64,000 nt of DNA from Gigaspora rosea (taxonomy: Eukaryota; Glomeromycota; Glomeromycetes; Diversisporales; Gigasporaceae). The position numbers and the translations under genes are program-made. The notes below the pieces were generated by a model that was not told the DNA's origin, searched no databases, and was given only the letters and a program-made list of their open reading frames with translations. This document shows, piece by piece, positions 55,791 to 64,000 of the stretch (position 1 is the first letter of the stretch; each line of letters starts with the position of its first letter). Location: the NCBI GenBank assembly GCA_003550325.1, contig QKWP01001239.1:88039-152038 (forward strand), given 5' to 3'.

Positions 55791-56818
55791 TAGAGCTTGT
55801 ACCCATATAAGCATTTCCTGGGTAACCTTGTTAACACCTGTCAACCGGGTCATAGCTATCGTTAACTGGGTGACCCAGATTTATTATCCATAAGCATGAT
55901 AATGTGACGTACAAACGTATGTGCAGTACGTATGTCCATTGGGAGTGAGGTCATTTTAAATTTTATTATTTAAACCCAGTTTATTTTCCAATAGCCTCTA
56001 GCCGTTGGAGAATAAACTGATTATGTTACAGCTATTATCATGATTCTCGGAGCACCTGTAAAATTTGCTGAATGAATTTTAGGCCGGTTAAACTTATATN
56101 TTATTTCATGACAACATTAGAGCTTGTACCTGTATAAGCGTTACCCGGGTAACCCAGTTAACACCTGTTAACCAGGTCATAGCTATCGTTAACCGGGTGA
56201 CCCAGATTTATTATTCATAAGCATGATAATGTGACGTACAAACGTATGTACAGTAAGTATGTCCGTTGGGAGTGAGGTCATTTTAAATATTATTATTTAA
56301 ACCCAGTTTATTTTCCGACGGCCTCTAGCCGTTGGAGAATAAACTGATTATGTTACAGCTATTATCATGATTCTCGGAGCACCTGTAAAATTTGCTGAAT
56401 GAATTTTAGGCCAGTTAAACTTATATATTAAAGTTTATACATAAAAATTAAATAAATTTATCGGTTACCATTATCATTATATGTAGTTTTTTAAAAAAAT
56501 GCATATAAGAGAATTTATGATTTTGAATCAATCAATCAAAAAAAAACTGGGTTACCCAGATTATTAAGATGACACATTTTATAATGTTTTAAACAGTAAG
56601 TAACCCAGAGCTTAAATTTTTTAACGGGTACACCCCTAAAAAAATTATATACCCTTAAGAGCTACCTCAATTTTGCATTAGCCAATCAAACAAACCGGGT
56701 CACCCGGGTCACCCAGGTAACCCGGATTTTTCAAAACAATCCGGTTTGTAACCCGGTAATAATCTGGCAAACAGGCGGGTTATCCGGAATTTGAAATTTA
56801 TTTCGGGTACAACCTCTA
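55791..56818. mobile_element. hAT-like element with 'gggtaaccc' words
   Basis: It is flanked by a perfect 8-bp duplication GTTTATTA (55783-55790, 56819-56826). The ends TAGAGCTTGTACCC and (complement of right) TAGAGGTTGTACCC match at 13 of 14. The subterminal zones are rich in gggtaaccc, acccgggt and gttaacc words. The first 310 bp occurs twice (55791-56099 and 56117-56427) around an N at 56100, with some 15 differences. It encodes no transposase. Confidence 0.85.
56100..56100. other. Assembly join (N)
   Basis: A single N separates two copies of the left part of the element. The second copy starts exactly at the element's terminal TAGAG but has a different 16-nt flank (ttatttcatgacaacat). 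Confidence 0.75.
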
Positions 56819-56826
56819 GTTTATTA

Positions 56827-57380
56827 TTAATATTAAAAAAATTCTGCCAAACTAAACTATAGTATTAATCAGATTTTTGTATATAAATTATTTTATATAT
56901 ATTTTCTAGATTTTTAACCTATTCTTCTAACTGACTACCGGTAGTCTTTAGGCCTAAATCCTATCAATTAATAAAAAGAAAAAATCAAAAGAACCTAAAT
57001 CGTATAATATTATTAAGATTGCATTTTGCCTATATATTTTTTTCTGGTAGATACATTCAAACTATTCTCTGTGGTATGGTTCTCTTCTTTATGAAGTCTG
57101 CATCACCTTACTCCTTACATACACCCCATATTGATAATGACAATCACACGCAGAGTAAAGAAAAAAATAAGAAAACTATTCTAATATATGATATGCTTTC
57201 AAGAGAGGAAGTATGTGAATCCTAGACCATTTAATACGAATCTCTGCATCATATTATTTCTTTATATAGTACATTTAGTCAGAGGCCCTATCGCTTCAAT
57301 GATAGAAACTAAAATTTTTGCTTGACTGTCAGTAAAGTATAAAAGCAAAAAAGTGAGGTGGATATATTCATATCATTTAT
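56827..57380. other. AT-rich spacer
   Basis: The stretch at 57095-57130 (gaagtctgcatcaccttact…tacataca) resembles a part of the 393-bp repeat that follows, so a third, broken unit may be present. The open frame 57019-57225 has no motif. Confidence 0.4.
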
Positions 57381-58165
57381 ATAGTGTAGCCTGGTGGTTT
57401 AAAACCTGGGAAGTTAGTTTGGCCTTTCTCACCTTGCATACACCCTATATAAAAAAATGATGATTGCGCCCTCGATTTTAAATTATAAAAAAGAAAAAAA
57501 TTACTGAGTTAAAAATAATATAAGGCTAATAATTTATTACATTTCATTAATAACACTGCAAAAATTCAACATAAATCACTACGTTACTATTATTTATCAT
57601 GCAGTGTACACTTCTTGAGTAACATCCATTAGTTAAGCCACAGACAATATAATAATCCTAATACTATAAAGGTAAGACTAATATGGCTATAGTGATACAA
57701 TTATAGAAGCTATATACAACTTATAAATTAGACAAATACAGAAGTAAGAAACAAGAAAAAATATATTATTCATATAGTGTAGCCAGGTGGTTTAAAACCC
57801 AGAAGTCTATTAGACCTTCCTCTCCTTGCATACACCCTATGTAAAAAAATGACCACGCCCTTGGTTTAGATTATGAAAAAAAAACATTACTGTTAAAAAT
57901 CATATAAGGCTAATAATTTATTATATCTCATTAATAAGCACTGCAGGAATTCAACATAAAATCACTACGTTGCTATTATTTATTATGCAGGGTGCACTTC
58001 TTGAGTAACATCCATATAATTAAGCTACAGAAAATATCATAATTCTAATACTATAAAGGTAAGATTAACATAACTATAGTGATACAATTATAGAAGCTAT
58101 ATACAATTTATAAATTAGACAAATATGGAAGTGAGAAACAAGAAAAAAATTATTTATTACACTTA
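57381..58165 (+). repeat. Tandem duplication, 393-bp unit
   Basis: The unit starting 'atagtgtagcctggtggttt' (57381) repeats at 57774 with roughly 90% identity, including 'ccttgcatacaccctat', 'cactacgtt', 'cttgagtaacatccat' and 'tgatacaattatagaagc'. The start of each unit ('tagtgtagccnggtggttta') has a loose resemblance to a pol III A box, but no B box is convincing. The unit is non-coding. Confidence 0.75.
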
Positions 58166-58949
58166 CATATACAAATCCAAATTTTGTAAATAAACTAACA
58201 ACATGATATTAAAAATTTATTACAGCCTTAACATTAGAATCTATAAGATTAAAATAATATCAGAATTATACTTTATATAAAATTTCATTTCTATCATTTT
58301 TAATTAATACACCATGACCTATTTAAACATTAATTTTTGTTTATTTTTGCTTTTTTCTTTTTTACGCATATTTAGATTCTTCATCAGGCTGCACTCTTCT
58401 ACTATACATTTCATCTTCAATAATCAAGTATCATATAATCAAATTAATTCACTATCTCCACCTGCATTTCTATTCCTATCTAAAGAATTACTCATGACAA
58501 CATAAACAAACTCACAAAAAATCTATATCTTAGCAATGTAAACATCATGAACAAATTCCCAAATTAAATTAAACCCTTAAGACCCATAATCTATACAAAA
58601 TAAAAACTTAACCAATTATAATTAAACAAATACCAATTATAACTTAATTTAATCTCCTACTTCAATACCCTATGAATCTCCAAATCTCTATGCTTCTTAC
58701 TCTCTTCCAGTTCAAACAATAAAACTTTTAAACCTATATTTGAATAGAATTTAGATTAGATATATATTATTATATATCATATAGTTGACACCTGATGATC
58801 TATCCCATTTTAACATACATATTACAAACACCTATTAAACATACAAAAAAATTATAAATATAACAAATAGTCAAAATAACTTTATATAAACCTAAACCTT
58901 AAATAAAAATAATTATTTTTCTTTTTTATAGTGAATGTGGGTCGTATAA
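58166..58949. other. AT-rich spacer
   Basis: The open frame 58314-58505 is hydrophobic and low-complexity, without a recognisable motif. Nothing else is visible. Confidence 0.4.
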
Positions 58950-59236
58950 CAGTTGTTATACACCAAATAGACTCACACAAACTCATGGTATAACAGAAAA
59001 GAAAAATAAATCTGTTATTGAATGTTCCGCATCCAATAACAGCGTATCTGGCTTTGAATTTAATGTGCTTGACAACCTGAGCCCCTTCGGGGCCCAGGTT
59101 AGCACATTAAATTCAAAGCCAAATACTTCTTTTATTTGTCATCCAAAATAATCATCTCATGATCCTTCGGATCACGGTATTCTCATTTCTCTTGCCAAAT
59201 AAAACTGTTATTGGATGCTACACATCCAATAACTAT
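58950..59236. repeat. Hairpin array, copy 2 (well preserved)
   Basis: Four hairpins stand in a row. (1) 59016-59041, TTATTGAATG…CATCCAATAA. (2) A 21-bp perfect stem, 59049-59069 with 59101-59121, enclosing a second stem AACCTG/CAGGTT and a third GCCCC-TTC-GGGGC. (3) GATCC-TTC-GGATC near 59161-59173. (4) 59211-59235, TTATTGGATG…CATCCAATAA. The outer two hairpins are nearly the same sequence. Several loops are TTC. A relative lies at 34730-34960. There is no open frame. Confidence 0.75.
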
Positions 59237-59479
59237 TTATTATACAATAAATATACCAACAACTAATACATAAAATAACATAATAAAAAAAAATCAAAAT
59301 AAAAACAAAATAAACCAAATTTACTGGCAAAACCACAAAAACTACACACATTAACAGAATTACAACTAATCTTATTCCACAAAAAATCACAACCAATTTC
59401 AAGACACAACAAAAAAAATTTTTAAAACTATACCCAATACAAACTCAATTAAACAATGATAAAAATCAAAATAAAAAAC
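59237..59479. other. A-rich spacer
   Basis: A-rich on this strand; the minus-strand frame 59208-59402 is a composition artefact. Confidence 0.5.
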
Positions 59480-59589
59480 TCCTACAGATGCATAACTTGT
59501 TAGATTTTTAAATTACTGAGAATTAATAAAACTTTGATCAGTTAGTTACTTTTTTTTTATACTATAAATTAATAAAATAATATTTACAT

Positions 59590-59962
59590 TTAAGGGTAGG
59601 GTGAATATAGATTATTTCTAATAGTAATCACATTGTAATCATATAAATCGTGTGATTGACCAATTAGAATTGTAACAACGTGATCAACCAATCAGAATTA
59701 GCAATTTCTTGTACTATCTAAGTAAATTTAGATCTATCTAAGTTTTTTTTATCAATATATGAAAGTGGATTTTTTTAAATATTATTAGTTTTAGAATTTT
59801 ACAATTATGAAAACAAGGGCTTATTCTATGTGATACCAAATTTTTGTTAAAATTTGTCACTATTCTAAAAAGTTTTATGAGGTGCATGTGTTTAATTTAT
59901 ATAAAATCTTATAGTGCTATATAGATCATATAAAAATTAATCCATGTTCACCCTACCCTTAA
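59590..59962. mobile_element. piggyBac-type MITE P4
   Basis: TTAA at both ends (59590-59593, 59959-59962), then GGGTAGGGTGAATATAGATT and, inverted, GGGTAGGGTGAACATGGATT. It was inserted into a TTAA of a minisatellite unit, and the unit resumes with 'tattagaccac'. Confidence 0.8.
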
Positions 59963-60351
59963 TATTAGACCACATGAAGTTAATTTTTTGTTTTGTATTG
60001 CATGGAATCTGAAAACTTTGGCTAGTTGGTCAGATTGTTTGTTTTTTTTTAATTTACTATAAACTAAGTTAATTGTTTAGTTTGCATTACAAGAGATCAG
60101 AAAACTTTGGTCAGTTGGTCAGATTTTTATTTAATTTACAGTAAATTAATAGAATAATGTTCATCTAATATTAGGCTACACAAGGTTGATTTTTGTTTTG
60201 CATTATATAGAATCTGAAAACTTCAGTTAGTAATTTAAATTTTTTTAATTTACTGTAAACTAATATTAAACTATACAAAATTGATTTTTATTTTGTATTT
60301 TTTATGAGATTTAAAAACTTCAGTTAGTTAGATTTTTTTCTAATTTTACTG

Positions 60352-60602
60352 TTGAATTTAAAAATTCATTTAACATCACCCTTTTACTAATAGAGCTCCC
60401 TCAATATTAAACAAGCCAATAAAAAATGAGTCTAAAAAATATAAATAAATTACAAAAAAGACAGATATAAATAAACCCAAATTAGATACATTTTGAACCT
60501 TATTTAGATACTATTTAGATTTGTTTAATTTTAGTTTGTTTACCTTCTTCCCTCTAAGCAAATATAAAAAAAAGTAATGTTAAACAAATCTTTAAATTCA
60601 AA
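60352..60602. mobile_element. MITE with TTGAATTTAAA ends
   Basis: The left end TTGAATTTAAAAATTCATTT and the complement of the right end TTGAATTTAAAGATTTGTTT continue into 'aacatyac'. The 250-bp insert breaks a minisatellite unit between 'ttttactg' and 'aattaatag'. It is AT-rich and non-coding. Confidence 0.7.
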
Positions 60603-61468
60603 TAGCCAAATTAATAGGATAATGTTCATATCTAAATATTAGACTATAAAAGGTTGATTTTTTATTTTGCATTATATGAGATTTGAAAACTTCAGTTAGT
60701 CAGTTAGATTTTTTTTTAATTACTATAAATTAATAGACTATATAAAGTTGATTGTTTATTTTGCATTACATGAAATCTAAAAACTTTAGTCAGTCAGTCA
60801 AATTTTTTTTTTAATTTACTGTAAACAAATATTAAACAACATGAAGTTAATTTTTGTTTTGTATTATATGGAATCTGAAAACTTTAGTAAGTTGAAGTTT
60901 TTTTAATTTACTATAAACAAATATTAAACTACATAAAATTAAATTTTCAGTTGTTATTATATGGGATTTAAAAACTTTGGTTAGTTGGTTAGATTTTTTT
61001 AATTTACTGTAAATTAATAGAATAATGTTTACATTTAAATATTAGCCCAAATAAAGTTGTTTTTTTTAGTTTGTATTATATGAAATTTGAAAATTTTGGT
61101 TAGTCAATCAGATTTTTTTTGTTTTTTTTTTGATTTCTGTAATTAATGGAATAATATTTATATCTAATATTAGACCAAATAAAGCTAATTTTTCATTTGT
61201 ATTATATGAAATATAAAAACTTTGGTCGGTTGGTTAGATTTTTTAATTTACTGTAAACTAATATTAGGTCACAAAGTTGATTTTTTATTTTGCATTACAT
61301 GGGATCTAAAAACTTTGGTTGGTTAGTCAAATTTTTTTAATTTGCTATAAACTAAAATTAGGACCATACAAAGTTGATTTTTTGTTTTGCATTATATGGG
61401 ATCTGAAAACTTTAATCAGTTAGTCAGATTTTTTATTTTTTTATTTTTTTATATTTTTTTAAGAAAAA

Positions 61469-61793
61469 ATGTATGTATCGCACAATGTGACACAATTATA
61501 TATCGCACTCTATAAGTACAGGTGTAATATGAGATCAAAACAATAAAAAAACAAACCACTTTACTTGATTTTAATTAGGGTTAGGGTAAGTACTGGGTAA
61601 GTGTGGTCTTGGTTAGAGTGATGCATAGTTTATATCAAAATTTTGCAAGGAATTTTTTTTGTTAGAACACGAAGGGCTGTTTCCTATACAAAATTTTGAT
61701 TTAAGTTTTTTGTATTTTTTTATGTTAACACCTGATTCTGAAATTGATTGGTTGGGCGATAAATAAGAGTATCACACTGTGCGATATATAGAT
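61469..61793. mobile_element. MITE of the core family, 'tcgcacaatgtga' ends
   Basis: Left TATGTATCGCACAATGTGAC and complement of right TATATATCGCACAGTGTGAT match at about 17 of 20, and each contains a near-palindrome CGCACA-TGTGCG. Inside are a TTAGGG-like tract (61575-61600) and the core (reverse orientation, 'gcaaggaattttttttgtta', 61645 on). It interrupts a minisatellite unit. Confidence 0.7.
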
Positions 61794-62110
61794 AACTCCT
61801 TTTTTTAATTTACTATAAATTAATAGAATAATGTTTACATATAATATTAGATTACACAAAGTTGAATTTTTATTTTGCATTACATAGGATTGAAAACTTC
61901 AGTCAGTTAGTTAGATTATTTGTTTTAATTTACTATAAATTAATATTAGATTACACAAAGTTGATTTTTTTGCTTTGCATTACATGAAATCTGAAAATGT
62001 CATTTAGTAGCAAATTTTTTTTTTAATCTACTATAAACTAATATTAGACCACGCAAAGTTAATTTTTCATTTTGCATTACATGGAATCTAAAAACTGATT
62101 AGTTAGTTAT

Positions 62111-62934
62111 TTTTTTTTACTTAAAGTAAAAATCACAATAACTTCAATACTAACTTAACTTTAACTACTGTATGTACTATATTAGAAAATAGATTCTGTT
62201 GTAGCATTCTATAAATAATTTAAAAAATAAAAACAAATAAAATTATATTCACCAATTTGATTTTTTTGTTTATTTTGATACACCCAAAAATATGGTTATA
62301 TGATATGCAATATGCATTAGCTGGTTGATACTAATAAAATTTAAAGCATGTAATTTAAAATATGTTATATTACAGTAGTATTACAGTACAGCAGTATTTA
62401 CAATAAATCAAGATTTTTAATTTGTCAAGTAATATTTTCAAACCATATTCGAAAAGAGCTTAGAATGCTTGTTAGTTAGAGTAATTGCTAATATTTGGGT
62501 GCTAACAGGTCTTCAGTAGATCAAGTTCTCAACCAATTTTATGTGTTGAAAAATTATAATTATTAAAGCTTCATTGGTAAGTATTAATAAAATCTTGTTC
62601 ATTTTTTTCAAACTAGTTGACAAGTCTAGCTCATATTTAATACAGAATATTTATTAGTGCTTACTTGTATAATATGTGTATTATGTACTAAAAGTCTCAA
62701 AATATGGGCATAGGTATTATTTTAAGAGTTTACAGTTAATATATATTTAATAAACAAAGTTTGCTATACTATAAGTTACCAAAGTTAATTATATAATAAA
62801 CAGCCGTAAAAAATTGGGTAAACTTTAATATGAACTAGAATTTATGATATATTTATTAGATAAGAAAAAACCAGTTTACTAGTATAAAAAAATATGAAAA
62901 TATTTTATAGTTACTTTACTATATCCAAATCAAA
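62111..62934. other. AT-rich spacer
   Basis: I see no gene or clear element. A few 'ttacagta' repeats occur near 62375-62400. Confidence 0.5.
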
Positions 62935-63260
62935 TGTACCAGTTTAAACTATGTATATTTCAAACTACTATATTATGTCTAAAATTAATTTAAAATCAAC
63001 TACTACTATACTATGTCTATTTTAAACTATATACTATGCTATATCCTAGTTTAAACTATTGTGCTACATCTTAATTCAAATTGCCTTGCTATGTTCTAGT
63101 TCAAACTATTCTGCTAAATCTATTTCTAACTACTGTGCTAAGTTCAGAATCTAACTACTATACTACATCTAGTTCTAACTACTATGCTATATCCTAATAT
63201 ATTCTGCTCTAGTTCTGTTCTAACTACTATATTACATTCATGACTACTCTGTTATGTTTG
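62935..63260 (+). repeat. Tandem repeat, unit about 28-32 bp
   Basis: Roughly ten degenerate units of the form 'ctatrtcctagttctaacta' + 'ctatgctac' follow one another. They are non-coding. Confidence 0.65.
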
Positions 63261-63676
63261 TTAAAACTATTGTTCTAAAAAAAAAGTATATATAGTTAAA
63301 CACTATAATACTATTTGTTATTATTGTATACAAGCAAAACAATTCAAATGAATGTATTGCTAATTAAAACATGGCAAAACCTGTCCTGTAAATCTAAATT
63401 GTACAATAATCGAATTAAAGTACTTGTAGTTAACATTTTAAACTCTAAAAATATTATAATAAAAATATAAGTTCTATATACTAAGTTAGTCTTAAAAATT
63501 CTTTTAAAAATAGATTCTAGCTATTTAGTACATACTTATAGTTTGAAGAATTGGTTGACCCTATAAATGATTGGTTGGATATAAGAAGTATATAATAAAA
63601 TAATGTGCGTCAGTTAATTTGACCTTAATTTTAAGATCAGATTATATCAAAATTGAAAATTTTTTTTAAAATTATA
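63261..63676. other. AT-rich spacer
   Basis: Nothing is recognisable here. Confidence 0.5.
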
Positions 63677-63844
63677 TTAAGAGTAGAGTATATGTAAATT
63701 ATTTTTATATTACTAATTATGACTCTACTATGTAAACCAGATTATTTATAAATTTTGCAGGTGATAACATAAAACTAACAAATCAAATCACATGATTTAC
63801 AAGTGATTTACAAGTGGTCAATATAGGGTAAACTCTACTCTTAA
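63677..63844. mobile_element. piggyBac-type MITE P5, short
   Basis: TTAA at both ends (63677-63680, 63841-63844) with GAGTAGAGTATATGTAAATT and, inverted, GAGTAGAGTTTACCCTATAT. It is the shortest of the five copies, 168 bp. After it the window ends in AT-rich DNA without features. Confidence 0.7.
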
Positions 63845-64000
63845 AATTATAACCCTAAAAATCAAATCAGTGGATATGTAATGTAGATAGTACAAAGTAC
63901 TACCTATTGAACTTTAAATTTCAGAATTTTGAAATTAACAAGTCCAAATAAGATTTTTTAGTTTTATCCATGAATAGATAGTGAACACTTTGTATAATCT

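Larger units (their letters stand above)
59480..62110 (+). repeat. Minisatellite array, right copy, with three MITE insertions
   Basis: More than fifteen degenerate units of about 90-120 bp: 'ttagaccacacaaagttgat', T-run, 'ttttgcattacatgaaatct', 'aaaactttggttagttagtc', T-run, 'aatttactgtaaactaat', some with 'agaataatgttcatatct'. Three unrelated MITEs (59590-59962, 60352-60602, 61469-61793) cut into units. The same unit forms the array at 9.6 kb. Confidence 0.8.

Noticed and set aside
59208-59402. 64-residue hydrophobic minus-strand frame
   Set aside because: It is the complement of an A-rich stretch and starts inside a hairpin.

Overview
This is an AT-rich eukaryotic window (roughly a quarter to 30% G+C by eye) built almost entirely of transposable elements, their remnants and simple tandem repeats. 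Small AT-rich introns, hAT/piggyBac/Helitron/LINE families, tRNA-derived SINEs and scattered TTAGGG-like tracts suggest an early-diverging fungus. An arbuscular mycorrhizal (Glomeromycotina, Rhizophagus-like) genome is my best guess; this is inference from style, not a database match. I see no intact host gene. The only recognisable host-type coding piece is a short EF-Tu fragment at 1403-1639.

Layout. 1-6.2 kb: AT-rich DNA with small inverted-repeat elements, the EF-Tu fragment and a hAT-like non-autonomous element (3598-5700). 7.3-8.5 kb: a non-autonomous Helitron with both ends. 9.6-12.4 kb: minisatellite DNA inside a 2.7-kb palindrome that ends at a single N. 12.9-13.8 kb: a decayed two-exon gene of unknown function. 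14.5-19.1 kb: 5'-truncated LINE A (minus strand) with a 16-bp target-site duplication (TSD). 19.6-27.7 kb: an autonomous-type hAT transposon with near-identical 14-bp ends, a decayed BED-finger transposase gene, and other elements nested in it, one of them inside an intron. 27.9-41.0 kb: a deep nest in which a 'ggtgaccc' element with a perfect 8-bp TSD sits in a probable piggyBac-like gene and contains further elements, a SINE, and LINE B (9 kb, with its own insertion). 41-46.3 kb: the piggyBac-like remnant, three TTAA-flanked MITEs and a decayed minus-strand multi-exon gene (Ser/Arg/His-rich, coiled coil, tandem peptide repeats). 47.7-51 kb: MITEs and a Tnp2/Plavaka-like transposase remnant. 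53.5-54.5 kb: a 1-kb tRNA-derived retroposon. 55.8-56.8 kb: a 'gggtaaccc' element. 57-58.2 kb: a 393-bp tandem duplication. 59-59.2 kb: an array of hairpins. 59.5-62.1 kb: the same minisatellite as at 9.6 kb, hit by three different MITEs. 62.9-63.3 kb: another tandem repeat.

Two themes are worth attention. First, several elements share the hAT signature (ends starting TAG, 8-bp TSD), but each is filled with its own short word (CGAAAC, GGGACAT, GGTGACCC, GGGCCGGGC, GGGTAACC, TATCTG). This looks like repeated turnover of the subterminal transposase-binding motif. Second, a dispersed MITE family keeps one core and a TTAGGG-like tract but has a different palindromic word at the ends of each copy. 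All three N positions (12409, 17119, 56100) sit at repeat junctions, so local structure there may be assembly artefact.
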